Below are positions 16,480-26,399 of a DNA stretch of 64,000 nucleotides, in pieces. Both the position numbers and the translations under genes were made by a program. Numbering within the stretch: position 1 is the first letter of the stretch; each line of letters begins with the position of its first letter. Below the pieces are notes generated by a model. That model did not search any database, was not told the origin of the DNA, and saw nothing but the letters and a program-made list of their open reading frames with translations. Source of the stretch: Sphingomonas flavescens. Lineage in GTDB: Bacteria > Pseudomonadota > Alphaproteobacteria > Sphingomonadales > Sphingomonadaceae. The stretch is taken from assembly GCF_030866745.1 (NCBI RefSeq), contig NZ_CP133016.1:930001-994000 (forward strand). The letters run 5' to 3'.

Positions 16480-18381
16480 TCAGGACGCGGGCGGATTGCC
16501 TTCGACTTTCACCAACAACGCGTCCACCTGCACTTGGGCTCCGGCCGTCGCATTGAGCTCAGTCACTGCCCCGTCGAATGGAGCGATCAGGCCATGCTCC
16601 ATCTTCATTGCCTCCAGCGTTAGCAAGCGTTGCCCTTTGACAACTTTGTCGCCGATCGAAACGTCGACCGACGTCACCTTGCCCGGCATTGGCGCGACGA
16701 TCTCTCCATCGTGAATGCCGCGCGAGGCTCCGTCGCCGAAGCGGGGCGGCGTGAACAGAAGCGGCTGCGCGTCGCGGAAGACCAAGGCGCCGTCGTCGAA
16801 CGGCAGGCTGAACCCTGAAGCATCTGTGCACTGCTCCAGATCGAGTGTCCGCCGCTCCCCCTTGTGCTGCAGGGTGATGTGCGAATTGTCTTCCCGGTTG
16901 ATCCGAAAGCCCATGTTCTGCGTCCATGGTCCGGCCATCGGCGCTTCGGACTGGGCGTAGAAGGGCGCAAAGCTCTGCAGCGCGGCGAGCTTCCAGTCGG
17001 CGTCCTCCGCTTCGGGCGCGGCAGAAAGCGCGTCGCCGCGATCCGCGATCAGGGAGGTGGTCACGTCGCCGCTCTGGAAATCCGCGTCTTGCAGGCAGGC
17101 GAGCAGGAAAGCTGCGTTCGTCTTCACCGGCCAGATGCGTAGCCCGTACAGGGACGCAGCGAGGTTCATCATCGCTTCGCCGCGGTCTTCCCCGGTCGCG
17201 ACCAGCTTTGCGATCATCGGGTCGTAATAGGGACTGATCGCGTCCCCCTCCTCCACGCCGGTCTCGACCCGCACGACCTCGTCCGGAAATTCGGCCACAT
17301 CCAGCTTGCCGGTGCTGGGCAGGAATCCCGTCGCGGGATCCTCGGCATACAGCCGCGCTTCCATCGCCCAGCCGTTGATTGAAAGCTCAGCCTGCGACAG
17401 CGGAAGCGGCTCGCCCGACGCGACGCGAAGCTGCCACTCGACCAGGTCCTGCCCGGTAATCTCCTCGGTGACGGGATGTTCGACCTGAAGCCGAGTGTTC
17501 ATTTCCATGAACCAGATGCGGTCGGCGCGGAGACCCTCGGACGCGTCGGCAATGAACTCGATCGTCCCGGCGCCCTCGTAGTTCACGGCCTTGGCCGCGC
17601 GCACCGCGGCGCCGCACACAGCCTCCCGGGTCTCTTCGTCCATCCCGGGCGCGGGCGCTTCCTCGATCACCTTCTGGTGACGGCGCTGGAGGGAGCAGTC
17701 GCGTTCGAACAGGTGAACCACATTGCCAAAGCTGTCGCCGAACACCTGCACCTCGATATGCCGCGGCGACAGGATGTATTTCTCGATCAGCACGCGGTCG
17801 TCGCCGAAGCTCGACGCGGCCTCTCGCTTGGCGCTGTCCAGTGCGTCGTCAAATCCAGCGGCATCGTCGACGCGGCGCATGCCCTTCCCGCCGCCGCCGG
17901 CCACCGCCTTAATGAGCACTGGATAACCCACCTTTCCGGCCTCGGACTTGAGGTGAGCCGGATTCTGGTTCTCACCCAGGTAGCCCGGCGTCACCGGCAC
18001 GCCGGCATCCGCCATGAGTTTCTTGGCGGCGTCCTTCAGGCCCATGGCGCGAATGCTGTCCGGCTTGGGCCCGACCCAGATAAGACCGGCATCGATCACC
18101 GCCTGCGCGAAGTCCGCATTCTCGCTGAGAAAGCCGTACCCAGGATGGATGGCCTCGGCGCCGGACTCCTTCGCCACAGCGATGATTTTCTCGCCGACCA
18201 AGTAACTTTCGCGCGCGGCCGGAGGCCCGATACGTACCGCCTCATCCGCTTCCCGGACATGCAGCGCGTTGGCGTCGGCGTCCGAATAAACGGCGACTGT
18301 CCGCACGCCCATTTCGCGCGCCGTGCGAATGATCCGGCAGGCAATTTCACCCCGGTTCGCGATGAGAAGCGAACCGATCAT
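16480..18381 (-). CDS. mccA: 3-methylcrotonyl-CoA carboxylase, biotin-containing alpha subunit (633 aa)
   Basis: It carboxylates its own biotin with ATP and bicarbonate for transfer to 3-methylcrotonyl-CoA in leucine breakdown. The start is ATG at 18381 (MIGSLLIANRGEIACRIIRTA), overlapping the previous stop as ATGA. Domains: biotin carboxylase (1-450) with the ATP-grasp glycine loop KAVAGGGGKGMR and EMNTRLQVEHPVTEEITGQDLVEWQ; a linker domain; and the biotinyl domain with the biotin lysine in LEAMKMEHG (K593). Pairing with mccB and a nearby isovaleryl-CoA dehydrogenase argues for methylcrotonyl- rather than propionyl- or geranyl-CoA as substrate; that is an inference from context. Confidence 0.92.
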   Translation of the reverse strand: MIGSLLIANRGEIACRIIRTAREMGVRTVAVYSDADANALHVREADEAVRIGPPAARESYLVGEKIIAVAKESGAEAIHPGYGFLSENADFAQAVIDAGLIWVGPKPDSIRAMGLKDAAKKLMADAGVPVTPGYLGENQNPAHLKSEAGKVGYPVLIKAVAGGGGKGMRRVDDAAGFDDALDSAKREAASSFGDDRVLIEKYILSPRHIEVQVFGDSFGNVVHLFERDCSLQRRHQKVIEEAPAPGMDEETREAVCGAAVRAAKAVNYEGAGTIEFIADASEGLRADRIWFMEMNTRLQVEHPVTEEITGQDLVEWQLRVASGEPLPLSQAELSINGWAMEARLYAEDPATGFLPSTGKLDVAEFPDEVVRVETGVEEGDAISPYYDPMIAKLVATGEDRGEAMMNLAASLYGLRIWPVKTNAAFLLACLQDADFQSGDVTTSLIADRGDALSAAPEAEDADWKLAALQSFAPFYAQSEAPMAGPWTQNMGFRINREDNSHITLQHKGERRTLDLEQCTDASGFSLPFDDGALVFRDAQPLLFTPPRFGDGASRGIHDGEIVAPMPGKVTSVDVSIGDKVVKGQRLLTLEAMKMEHGLIAPFDGAVTELNATAGAQVQVDALLVKVEGNPPAS

Positions 18382-18848
18382 TTGCCACAACCGGTGGTCC
18401 GCGAGGAGAAGGTCACATTCATGATCTTCCACTCGCCGTTCTGACGGATCAGATCGAAATGGTCGGTGCCGCAAGTTTCGAGCTTGCCGCCGACTTCGAC
18501 CGTAAAGGGCGCCCAGACCATCGCGATGTTGCCGTCGATCTCGATCGCCGGATCGGTGATGCGCTCCTTGAAACCTTCTCCCGGTTTCAGCCGCGCTGCG
18601 AATTCGGTGAAGCTCTGCAGCCTGACACGATCGCTTCCGTCCGGGACTTTCCCCACGGCGGTGACCCGACCTTCGGGAACCACATAGCGCAGCATTGCGG
18701 CACTGTCGCCCGTTTCGAAGGCGGCAAACGCGGCATTGATTGGCGCGAGCACCGCCTGCTGGTCGACCGTTGGCGGTGGGAGCGCTTGAGCGGGCGGGAG
18801 CTTCGTCGACGGCGATTGAGCGGCAAGAGCAAGTAAAATCGTAAACAT
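18378..18848 (-). CDS. NTF2/SnoaL-like protein between mccB and mccA (156 aa)
   Basis: A signal-like N-terminus (MFTILLALAAQSPSTKLPPAQALPPP) precedes an NTF2-fold (DUF4440-like) domain: INAAFAAFETGDSAAMLRYV, a central beta region (DPAIEIDGNIAMVWAPFTVEV) and the closing HFDLIRQNGEWKIMNVTFSS. Such domains bind small molecules or act in unknown ways. It is wedged between the two carboxylase subunits: 2 nt after the mccB stop and overlapping the mccA start by 4 nt, so the three are translated as a unit. If exported, it cannot touch the cytoplasmic carboxylase directly. Confidence 0.75.
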   Translation of the reverse strand: MFTILLALAAQSPSTKLPPAQALPPPTVDQQAVLAPINAAFAAFETGDSAAMLRYVVPEGRVTAVGKVPDGSDRVRLQSFTEFAARLKPGEGFKERITDPAIEIDGNIAMVWAPFTVEVGGKLETCGTDHFDLIRQNGEWKIMNVTFSSRTTGCGK

Positions 18849-18850
18849 TG

Positions 18851-20452
18851 TTACATCCTGAAAACGCCGAACCGCGGCCGCTCGGGGATCGGCGCATTCA
18901 GCGTTGCGGCAAAGGCGAGGCCAAGTACACCGCGGGTCTGGGCCGGGTCGATGATGCCATCGTCCCACAGCCGCGCCGTCGCGTGCCATGGATTGCCCTG
19001 CGCTTCGTAATCGTCGCGGATGGGCTGTTTGAAAGCTTCCGCCTCTTCGGGCGTCCATTTGTCGGCATCGCGGTGCACGGTCGCCAGCACGCTCGCCGCC
19101 TGCTCGCCGCCCATGACGCTGATGCGGCTGTTCGGCCAGGTGAACAGGAAGCGCGGCGAATAAGCGCGGCCGCTCATCCCGTAATTGCCGGCGCCGAAGC
19201 TGCCGCCGATCAGCACGGTGATTTTGGGCACGTTTGCAGTGGCGACAGCGGTGACCAGCTTCGCGCCATGCTTGGCGATGCCCTCGGCTTCATATTTTCC
19301 GCCGACCATGAAGCCGCTGATGTTCTGCAGGAACAGCAACGGGATGCGGCGCTGGCAGGCGAGTTCGATGAAGTGCGCGCCCTTCACCGCGCTTTCGCTG
19401 AACAGCACGCCGTTGTTGGCGAGGATCGCGACCGGCATGCCCCAAATGTGCGCGAAGCCGCAGACGAGGCTGGTGCCGTACTGCGCCTTGAACTCGTGGA
19501 ATTCCGATCCGTCGACGATCCGCGCGATGATCTCGTGCACGTCGTACGGCGCGCGAACGTCCTCCGGGATGATGCCGTACAATTCTTCGCCGTCGAACCG
19601 CGGCGGCTTGGGTTCGCGCATCTCTATGTCGCCGATGCTGCTCGGCGGCAGCGTCGCAACGATGTCGCGGACGATGCTCAGCGCATGCTCGTCATTCTCG
19701 GCAAGGTGGTCAACGACACCGCTCTTCTTGGCATGCAGGTCGCCGCCGCCGAGGTCCTCGGCGCTGATCTCCTCGCCCGTCGCCGCCTTCACCAGCGGCG
19801 GCCCGGCAAGAAAAATCGTGCCCTGGTTGCGGACAATCACGCTCTCGTCGCTCATCGCCGGAACGTAGGCGCCACCCGCCGTGCAGCTTCCCATGACGCA
19901 GGCGATCTGCGGAATGCCCTTCGAAGACATCTGCGCCTGGTTGAAGAAGATGCGGCCGAAGTGGTCGCGGTCGGGGAACACCTCCGCCTGATGCGGCAGG
20001 TTCGCGCCGCCGCTGTCGACCAGATAGACGCACGGCAGACGGCTCTGCTCGGCGATCTCCTGCGCGCGGAGATGCTTCTTGACCGTCATCGGATAGTAAG
20101 TGCCGCCTTTGACCGTGGCGTCGTTGCAGACGATCATCACCTGCCGCCCGCTGACGCGCCCGATGCCCGCGATCATTCCCGCGCCCGGCACCTCGCCTTC
20201 GTACATGTCGCACGCCGCGAGCTGCCCGATCTCGAGGAACGGAGAGCCCGGATCGAGCAGATGCTCGACGCGATCGCGCGGCAAAAGCTTGCCCCGCGCG
20301 ACGTGGCGCTCGCGGCTCTTCTCGCTTCCGCCAAGCGCTGCCTGCGCAACGTCCGCGCGCAGCTTCCCCGCCAGCGCCCGATTATGCGCCGCGCGATTGC
20401 GGAACTCGTCGCTGCCGGTGTCAATCTTGCTGTCGATACGCGGTGCGCTCAT
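18851..20452 (-). CDS. mccB: 3-methylcrotonyl-CoA carboxylase, carboxyltransferase beta subunit (533 aa)
   Basis: It transfers the carboxyl group from biotin to 3-methylcrotonyl-CoA. I chose ATG at 20452 ([28 protein letters not shown]), where homologous proteins begin; upstream Met codons at 20473 and 20542 are possible. The protein has the two crotonase-like carboxyltransferase halves with CoA/biotin-side motifs [63 protein letters not shown] and [18 protein letters not shown], matching methylcrotonyl- rather than propionyl-CoA carboxylase beta chains. It heads the minus-strand unit mccB, NTF2-like, mccA, sodC and is divergent from the M13 peptidase. Confidence 0.92.
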   Translation of the reverse strand: MSAPRIDSKIDTGSDEFRNRAAHNRALAGKLRADVAQAALGGSEKSRERHVARGKLLPRDRVEHLLDPGSPFLEIGQLAACDMYEGEVPGAGMIAGIGRVSGRQVMIVCNDATVKGGTYYPMTVKKHLRAQEIAEQSRLPCVYLVDSGGANLPHQAEVFPDRDHFGRIFFNQAQMSSKGIPQIACVMGSCTAGGAYVPAMSDESVIVRNQGTIFLAGPPLVKAATGEEISAEDLGGGDLHAKKSGVVDHLAENDEHALSIVRDIVATLPPSSIGDIEMREPKPPRFDGEELYGIIPEDVRAPYDVHEIIARIVDGSEFHEFKAQYGTSLVCGFAHIWGMPVAILANNGVLFSESAVKGAHFIELACQRRIPLLFLQNISGFMVGGKYEAEGIAKHGAKLVTAVATANVPKITVLIGGSFGAGNYGMSGRAYSPRFLFTWPNSRISVMGGEQAASVLATVHRDADKWTPEEAEAFKQPIRDDYEAQGNPWHATARLWDDGIIDPAQTRGVLGLAFAATLNAPIPERPRFGVFRM

Positions 20453-20565
20453 GCCGCTATTGGGTCCGTTCATCGAAAAGCCGTGCGGCTGGCCTAGCCG
20501 CTGCTTGCGCCCTTGCAAAGCAGCCGCTTGAGGGAACAGCAATCACGCTCTTGAAAGGGTTTCGC

Positions 20566-22638
20566 ATGACCAAGCCGCTCCTGCTCATCGTTGCATCCGC
20601 GCTCGCACTAAGTGCCTGCCACGTGCAGTCGGGGGGCAATGCCGCGACTGAGCAGAAGGCACCGGGTTCGGAGATCGGGCTTGAACTCGGCTGGATGGAC
20701 AAGACCGCCGTGCCGGGCGACGACTGGTACAAATATGCCAACGGCAATTGGAAGACGGAGATTCCAGCCGACCGGTCACGCATTGGCGGTTTCTGGCTGG
20801 CCGACCAGATCCGCGAGAAGAACACCAAGGAGCTGTTCGACAACATTCTGAAGGCGAAGCCGACCAGCGGAAACGATGCACTGATCGCCAATTACTACAA
20901 CGCCTACCTGAACACCGACGCCATCGACAAAGCTGGCCTAGCGCCCGCAAAGGCCGATCTCGACGCCATCGCGCGCATTGCCGACAAGAAGCAGTTGAGC
21001 GCGGCCATCGGCAGCAACATTCGCGCCGACACCGACCCGCTCAACGCGACTAATTACAAGACAGAAAACCTGTTCGGCATCTTCGTCAGCCAAGGTCTCG
21101 CGACGCCCGGTGAAACGCTGCCTTACCTGATGCAGGGCGGCATCGGCCTGCCTGACGCGCAATATTATCTCTCCGCCGATCCGAAGATGACGGACACGCG
21201 CACGAAGTATCGTGCCTACATCGCGACCATTCTGAAGGCCGCCAACTACGCCGACGCCGACGCGGCAGCGGGCCGGATCATGGATCTCGAGACCAAGATC
21301 GCGAAGGCGCACGAGCCGCGCGAGCAGAGCGAGGACTTCGCCAACGGCGCGCAGGTCTGGACCCGACAGCAGCTGGAGCAGAAGGCCCCCGGCCTTGACT
21401 GGGCGGCACTGCTCGACGCCGCGCAGCTCGGCAGCGTCCAGAAGTTCGACGCCTATCACTTTGCTTCGATCCCGAAGCTCGCCGCGCTGGTGGGGTCGGA
21501 GCCGTTGCAGAACTGGAAGGATTGGCTGGCCTTCCACCAGCTCAACCAGCAGGCGCAGGTGCTGCCGAAGCCCTTCCGCGACGCGAATTTCGCCTTCTTC
21601 GGCACCACGCTCGCCGGAACGCCGCAGCAACGGCCGCGGGACCTCCTCGCGCTCAACGAGACGAGCAACAAGCTGCAGGATGCGGTCGGCAAGGCCTATG
21701 TCGACAAATATTTCCCGGCCTCGTCGAAGGCCGAAATCCAGAAGATGGTCGACAACATCAAGGCTGCTTTCGCAAAGCGCGTTGAGGCCATCGACTGGAT
21801 GGCGCCGTCGACCAAGGCAGAGGCGCTGAAAAAGGTGAAGAATATCGTGGTTGGCGTCGGCTATCCCGACACCTGGCGCGACTACGCCGGGCTGCAGCTG
21901 TCCGCCGACAACGCTTACGCCAATCAGAAGAACGCGCAGCTGGCGACGTATAAGAGTCAGATCGCGAAGATCGGCAAGCCGATGGACCGCGCCGAATGGT
22001 GGATGCCGCCGCAGCTGGTCAACGCGGTCAACCTGCCAGTCCAGAACGCGCTGAACTTCCCCGCCGCGATCCTGGTCAAGCCGTTCTTCGACCCGGCCGC
22101 CGATGCCGCCTTCAACTATGGTGCAATCGGCAGCGTCATCGGGCACGAGATCAGCCACAGCTTCGACAATGGCGGCGCCTTGTTCGACTCTACCGGCGCG
22201 CTCCGCAATTGGTGGACGCCGGCCGACCTGAAGAAGTTCACCGCCGCCGGCGACGCGCTCGCGCAGCAATTCGACCAGTATGAAGCGCTGCCCGGGCTAC
22301 ACGTGAACGGCAAGCTGACGCTCAGCGAGAACATCGCCGATGTCGCCGGACTTGGCGCGTCCTACGACGCCTATCGCGCATCGCTTGGCGGTAAAGAATT
22401 GCCGGCAAAGGACGGGCTGACCGGCGACCAGCGCTTCTTCCTGGCTTACGGTCAGGTGTGGGCGACGAAGTCGCGGCCGGAAACGCTGCGCCAGATCGTT
22501 CTCACCAATGGCCACGCGCCGGAGCAATTTCGTGCGCTGACCGTGCGCAACCTGGATGCGTGGTATCCGGCGTTCCAAGTGAAGCCGGGGCAGAAACTCT
22601 ATCTCGCGCCCGACAAGCGCGTGAAAATCTGGGGCTAG
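20566..22638 (+). CDS. M13-family zinc endopeptidase lipoprotein (PepO/neprilysin-like, 690 aa)
   Basis: A periplasmic metallopeptidase for small peptides. The start at ATG 20566 gives a lipoprotein signal (MTKPLLLIVASALALSAC). An N-terminal M13 domain (LGWMDKTAVPGDDWYKYANGNW onward) precedes the catalytic M13 domain: zinc motif HEISH (H527, E528, H531) in VIGHEISHSFDNGGALFD, third ligand E588 in ENIADVAGL, and NLPVQNALNFPAAIL. Length is typical of the family. It lies between leucine-degradation genes but reads the other way, and no link is evident. Confidence 0.92.
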   Translation: MTKPLLLIVASALALSACHVQSGGNAATEQKAPGSEIGLELGWMDKTAVPGDDWYKYANGNWKTEIPADRSRIGGFWLADQIREKNTKELFDNILKAKPTSGNDALIANYYNAYLNTDAIDKAGLAPAKADLDAIARIADKKQLSAAIGSNIRADTDPLNATNYKTENLFGIFVSQGLATPGETLPYLMQGGIGLPDAQYYLSADPKMTDTRTKYRAYIATILKAANYADADAAAGRIMDLETKIAKAHEPREQSEDFANGAQVWTRQQLEQKAPGLDWAALLDAAQLGSVQKFDAYHFASIPKLAALVGSEPLQNWKDWLAFHQLNQQAQVLPKPFRDANFAFFGTTLAGTPQQRPRDLLALNETSNKLQDAVGKAYVDKYFPASSKAEIQKMVDNIKAAFAKRVEAIDWMAPSTKAEALKKVKNIVVGVGYPDTWRDYAGLQLSADNAYANQKNAQLATYKSQIAKIGKPMDRAEWWMPPQLVNAVNLPVQNALNFPAAILVKPFFDPAADAAFNYGAIGSVIGHEISHSFDNGGALFDSTGALRNWWTPADLKKFTAAGDALAQQFDQYEALPGLHVNGKLTLSENIADVAGLGASYDAYRASLGGKELPAKDGLTGDQRFFLAYGQVWATKSRPETLRQIVLTNGHAPEQFRALTVRNLDAWYPAFQVKPGQKLYLAPDKRVKIWG

Positions 22639-22719
22639 GCTGGCTGGGTCGCCACGACAAAGCGGAGTCACGGGATTTGCTCCCGTGACGTCGTCGGCAC
22701 CATCCGTTAAGAAAGAGGA

Positions 22720-22932
22720 ATGCCCAGGCCAGACCTTTCCGGCAGGCCACGACGACGGTGGTACTTATTCAAACGAGGAGTCACCCCGCCGATATGGTTT
22801 GATACCTTCGACCGACCAAAGCCACGTCGTCGCGACCTGGACGATGGCGTTCCGGTCACACCAAAAGTGCCAAACAATCTTCTAGGCGGCGCGGCTGCAT
22901 CGTTCGATGCGGACGATATTTTGAGCGCCTAA
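22720..22932 (+). CDS. Possible small basic protein (70 aa)
   Basis: An ATG with AGAGGA directly upstream opens a frame reading [20 protein letters not shown], ending in [21 protein letters not shown]. It has a basic N-terminal half and a plausible protein-like C-terminal half, but the codon third positions are less GC-rich than in neighbouring genes and the ribosome site is too close to the start. It converges on the isovaleryl-CoA dehydrogenase gene, overlapping 4 nt. Not recognised; it could be a chance frame. Confidence 0.4.
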   Translation: MPRPDLSGRPRRRWYLFKRGVTPPIWFDTFDRPKPRRRDLDDGVPVTPKVPNNLLGGAAASFDADDILSA

Positions 22933-24080
22933 GCTCCGATGACCTCGCGCCCGATCAGCATTCGGCGAATCTCGTTCGTCCCCGCACCGATGTCGAGCAG
23001 CTTGGCGTCGCGGTAATAACGTTCGACCGGCCAGTCCTTTGTGTAGCCGGCACCGCCCAGCGCCTGCACCGCCTCGTTCGCGACCTTCACCGCATTCTCC
23101 GACGCCAGCAGGATCGCGCCCGCCGCGTCGTAGCGCGTCGTCTTGCCGGCGTCGCAAGCCCGCGCGACCTGGTAGACGTAGGCCCGCGCCGAATTCAGCG
23201 CGACGTACATGTCGGCGATCTTCGCCTGCATCAGCTGAAAACTGCCGATCGGCTTGCCGAACTGCTTGCGCTCGCGGACGTAGGGCAGGACCGTGTCGAG
23301 GCACGCCTGCATGATGCCGAGCTGCAAACCGGCGAGCACCGTGCGTTCGTAGTCGAGCCCGCTCATCAGCACCTCGACGCCCTTGTTTTCCTCGCCGAGG
23401 ATGTTCTCGGGCGGCACGAAGCAGTCGTCGAACACCAGCTCCGCGGTCGGCGATCCGCGGATACCGAGCTTGTCGACCTTCTGCCCGATCGAGAAGCCGT
23501 CCATGCCCTTTTCGATCATGAAGGCGGTGATGCCGCGGCTGCCCTCACCAGTCTTCGCGTAGACGACGAGCGTGTCCGCCTCCGACCCGTTGGTGATCCA
23601 GAACTTGGTGCCGTTGAGGCGATAGCCGTTGCCACTCTTGTCGGCCTTCAGCTTCATGCTGACCACGTCGCTGCCCGCTCCCGCCTCGCTCATCGCCAGC
23701 GCGCCGACATGCTCGCCGCTGATTAGCTTGGGCAGATACTTCTGCTTCTGTTCGGGGTTCGCCCAGCGGCGGATCTGGTTGACGCAGAGATTGGAGTGCG
23801 CGCCGTAGCTGAGGCCCACCGATGCCGAGCCGCGCGCCACCTCTTCCTGCGCGACGACATGCTCGAGATAGCCCAGGCCAAGTCCGCCATCCGCCTCCTC
23901 AACCGTGATCCCATGCAGGCCAAGCTCGCCCATCTGCGGCCATAGCTGGCGCGGAAATTCGTCCGTCGCGTCGATCTCCGCGGCGATCGGCTCGATCTTG
24001 TCCTTGGTGAACCGCCGCGTCGTTTCGCGGATCGTGTCGGCCATCTCGCCCAGGTCGAAATCGAGCGTTGCTTCGGTCAT
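22929..24080 (-). CDS. ivd: Isovaleryl-CoA dehydrogenase (383 aa)
   Basis: This FAD enzyme oxidises isovaleryl-CoA to 3-methylcrotonyl-CoA, the substrate of MccAB. Features: acyl-CoA dehydrogenase N-terminal helices, the middle domain [19 protein letters not shown] and [19 protein letters not shown], and the C-terminal helical domain with [35 protein letters not shown]. The diagnostic feature is E245 in [13 protein letters not shown], the catalytic-base position specific to isovaleryl-CoA dehydrogenases rather than the usual late Glu. It lies 2.5 kb from mccB on the same strand, separated by the divergent peptidase, so it has its own promoter. Confidence 0.9.
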   Translation of the reverse strand: MTEATLDFDLGEMADTIRETTRRFTKDKIEPIAAEIDATDEFPRQLWPQMGELGLHGITVEEADGGLGLGYLEHVVAQEEVARGSASVGLSYGAHSNLCVNQIRRWANPEQKQKYLPKLISGEHVGALAMSEAGAGSDVVSMKLKADKSGNGYRLNGTKFWITNGSEADTLVVYAKTGEGSRGITAFMIEKGMDGFSIGQKVDKLGIRGSPTAELVFDDCFVPPENILGEENKGVEVLMSGLDYERTVLAGLQLGIMQACLDTVLPYVRERKQFGKPIGSFQLMQAKIADMYVALNSARAYVYQVARACDAGKTTRYDAAGAILLASENAVKVANEAVQALGGAGYTKDWPVERYYRDAKLLDIGAGTNEIRRMLIGREVIGA

Positions 24081-24185
24081 TGGTCTTCTCTCCTGACCAG
24101 CGCCGCTAGCAGAGCGGGCCGCGTTTGAACAACCGCGCCCGCGGTCCTATGTGCACTGCAACAAATCGACTCCGGAGCTCAGCAC

Positions 24186-25379
24186 ATGGCAACCCAGGCA
24201 ACCGATCCCACCGTCATTCTTTCCATCGCCCGCACGCCGATGGGCGCGATGCAGGGCTCGCTGGCCGGCGTGTCGGCGACGGAGCTGGGCGCGACGGCGG
24301 TGAAGGCGGCGGTCGAGCGCGCGGGCGTCAGCGGCGACGACATCGATCGCATCTACATGGGTTGCGTGCTGCCCGCCGGCCTCGGCCAGGCCCCGGCGCG
24401 TCAGGCGGCCTTGAAGGCGGGCCTGCCGAAGTCGGTCCAGGCGACGACGGTGAACAAGGTTTGCGGCTCCGGTATGCAGACGGTGATCATGGGGGACGAA
24501 GCGATCCGCACGGGCAATGCCGACGTGATCGTCGCGGGCGGCATGGAATCGATGACCAACGCGCCCTACCTGCTCAAGAAGCATCGCTCGGGCGCGCGGA
24601 TCGGCCACGACACCGCCTATGACCACATGTTCCTCGACGGCCTCGAAGACGCCTATGAGGAAGGCCGCGCGATGGGCAGCTTCGCCCAGTGCACCGCCGA
24701 CGAATATCAACTAACCCGCGAGCAGATGGACGATTACGCGATCGAAAGCCTGCGCCGCGCCAAGGACGCCATCGACAATGGCGGCTTCAAGGATGAGATC
24801 GTGCCGGTCACGATCAAGAGCCGCGCCGGCGAGACCCAGGTCGACACCGACGAGGCGCCAGGCCGCGGCCGTCCGGACAAGATCCCGCAGCTGAAGCCCG
24901 CTTTCGCCAAGGAAGGCACGATCACGGCGGCAACGTCATCATCGATCTCCGACGGCGCGGCTGCGGTCGTGCTGACCAGCGAGTCCAAGGCCAATGAAAA
25001 GGGCCTCCAACCCATAGCCCGCATCGTCGCCACCGCGGCGCATGCGCAGGAGCCCGCCCAGTTCACTGTCGCCCCCATTGGCGCGATCAACAAGGTCCTC
25101 GACAAGGCCGGTTGGAAGGCTGCGGACGTTGACCTGTGGGAAGTGAACGAGGCGTTCGCCTGCGTCGCCATGTTCGCGATGAAGGACCTCGGCATCCCGC
25201 ACGAGAAGATCAACGTCCACGGCGGCGCGACCGCGCTTGGTCACCCGATCGGCGCGAGCGGCACGCGCATCCTCGTCACGCTGATCAACGCGCTAAAGGG
25301 CAAGGGCCTGAAGCGCGGCGTAGCGAGCCTCTGCATCGGTGGCGGCGAAGCCACGGCGGTGGCGGTGGAGCTGCTCTAG
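24186..25379 (+). CDS. Acetyl-CoA C-acetyltransferase (thiolase, 397 aa)
   Basis: It condenses or cleaves acetoacetyl-CoA. Thiolase catalytic residues are present: C93 in NKVCGSGMQTV, the His in NVHGGATALGHPIGASGTR, and the late Cys in VASLCIGGGEATAV. The length fits the biosynthetic/degradative acetyl-CoA acetyltransferase class (PhaA/AtoB-like). Its position, divergent from ivd, fits a role in finishing acetoacetate or acetoacetyl-CoA derived from leucine breakdown, but PHB synthesis cannot be excluded. Confidence 0.9.
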   Translation: MATQATDPTVILSIARTPMGAMQGSLAGVSATELGATAVKAAVERAGVSGDDIDRIYMGCVLPAGLGQAPARQAALKAGLPKSVQATTVNKVCGSGMQTVIMGDEAIRTGNADVIVAGGMESMTNAPYLLKKHRSGARIGHDTAYDHMFLDGLEDAYEEGRAMGSFAQCTADEYQLTREQMDDYAIESLRRAKDAIDNGGFKDEIVPVTIKSRAGETQVDTDEAPGRGRPDKIPQLKPAFAKEGTITAATSSSISDGAAAVVLTSESKANEKGLQPIARIVATAAHAQEPAQFTVAPIGAINKVLDKAGWKAADVDLWEVNEAFACVAMFAMKDLGIPHEKINVHGGATALGHPIGASGTRILVTLINALKGKGLKRGVASLCIGGGEATAVAVELL

Positions 25380-25391
25380 CGGACCATTACC

Positions 25392-25787
25392 ATGGCGGCT
25401 CAGGTAACTGGTGGCTGCCTCTGCGGTAGCCTTCAAGTGGTCGCCACCGGCGATCCTAACCGGGTGGGCCTGTGCCATTGCCTCGATTGCCGAAAGCATC
25501 ACGGCGCCACATTCTTTGCCGCCGCGATGTTCCCTGCGAATGCGATGACCATCACCGGCGAAACGCGCGCCTACGAGGGCCGACACTTCTGTCCGACTTG
25601 CGGCGGGTCTGTGTTCAATCGCTTCGGCGACGAGGTGGAAGTGCATCTCGGCGCGCTCGACGAACCCGGCCGCTTTACGCCAACTTATGAGTGCTGGACC
25701 GTCCGCCGCGAGCCGTGGCTGCCGCCGTTCCGTGTCGCCCACTCCTACGCCGGCAATCGCGAGGGACCGGGACGGACGGAGGACTAA
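25392..25787 (+). CDS. GFA-family zinc-binding protein (131 aa)
   Basis: The protein has the GFA (glutathione-dependent formaldehyde-activating enzyme-like) fold: GGCLCGSLQV at the N-terminus, CHCLDCRKHHGATFFAAAMFP, then FCPTCGGSVFNRFGDEVEVHLGALDEP. The cysteines form the two zinc sites typical of the family. Most members have no proven activity on formaldehyde. It starts 12 nt after the thiolase stop and is probably in its transcript. Confidence 0.85.
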   Translation: MAAQVTGGCLCGSLQVVATGDPNRVGLCHCLDCRKHHGATFFAAAMFPANAMTITGETRAYEGRHFCPTCGGSVFNRFGDEVEVHLGALDEPGRFTPTYECWTVRREPWLPPFRVAHSYAGNREGPGRTED

Positions 25788-25848
25788 CCACAACAGCATT
25801 AGGAACGCGCCCTCCGCCACGCGGGTTTCTCCCGCGAAAGGATTTGGG

Positions 25849-26274
25849 ATGGCAGAGGACAAAGAAACCGGCGCGGTTGGCGCCAAGCGCACCAGCAAAG
25901 GTCTGGGCTATTTCAGCATCGGGCTCGGACTAGCCGAGATCGCCGCGGCACGGCCGATTGCCCGCTGGCTCGGCCTTGAAGACAGTGGCACAGCGCGCAA
26001 GACGCTGCGGGCCTTCGGCGCTCGAGAGATTGCGGCGGGCGTGCTGGCGCTGCGTCAGCCCGCGGACTCCAAGGCCATGTGGAACCGTGTGGCGGGCGAT
26101 GTCATGGATGCGACTGCACTTGGGCTCGCGCTGCGCGACTCAGACCGCAAAGGCGCGGTGGCTGGTGCGCTAGGCTTCGTCGGCGGCGCGATGATCGCCG
26201 ACATCCTCACCGCGCGCGCTCTCGACCGCGACACTGGACGACTTCTCCCCACGAACCAGGAGGCCACGGCATGA
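25849..26274 (+). CDS. Small membrane protein of unknown function (141 aa)
   Basis: The start at ATG 25849 (MAEDKETGAVGAKRTSKGLG) is preferred because upstream in-frame sequence lacks protein character. Several hydrophobic or amphipathic helices follow (YFSIGLGLAEIAAARPIARWLGL, GAREIAAGVLAL, GAVAGALGFVGGAMIADILTARAL), suggesting a membrane-embedded protein. Similar sequences occur in sphingomonads without a known role. Its stop overlaps the next start as ATGA. Confidence 0.7.
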   Translation: MAEDKETGAVGAKRTSKGLGYFSIGLGLAEIAAARPIARWLGLEDSGTARKTLRAFGAREIAAGVLALRQPADSKAMWNRVAGDVMDATALGLALRDSDRKGAVAGALGFVGGAMIADILTARALDRDTGRLLPTNQEATA

Positions 26275-26393
26275 GCACCCGCCCGCCCGAAGACGATGAA
26301 CAACAGCCCGCCGACGCGGAACAGGAAGAAGCGATGGAACAGGCCCAGGAAGAGGCCACCGAAGAACGAAAGGACGAACGCGGCTATCAATAG
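26271..26393 (+). CDS. Acidic 40-residue protein, coupled to the upstream gene
   Basis: ATG at 26271 overlaps the previous stop (ATGA), with CAGGAGG about 10 nt upstream. The product (MSTRPPEDDEQQPADAEQEE...) is almost entirely charged or Gln residues, with a Glu-rich helical region and no hydrophobic segment. It is probably disordered or a coiled coil. The tight coupling is the main evidence that it is real. Role unknown, presumably linked to the membrane protein before it. Confidence 0.6.
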   Translation: MSTRPPEDDEQQPADAEQEEAMEQAQEEATEERKDERGYQ

Positions 26394-26399
26394 GGCGGC

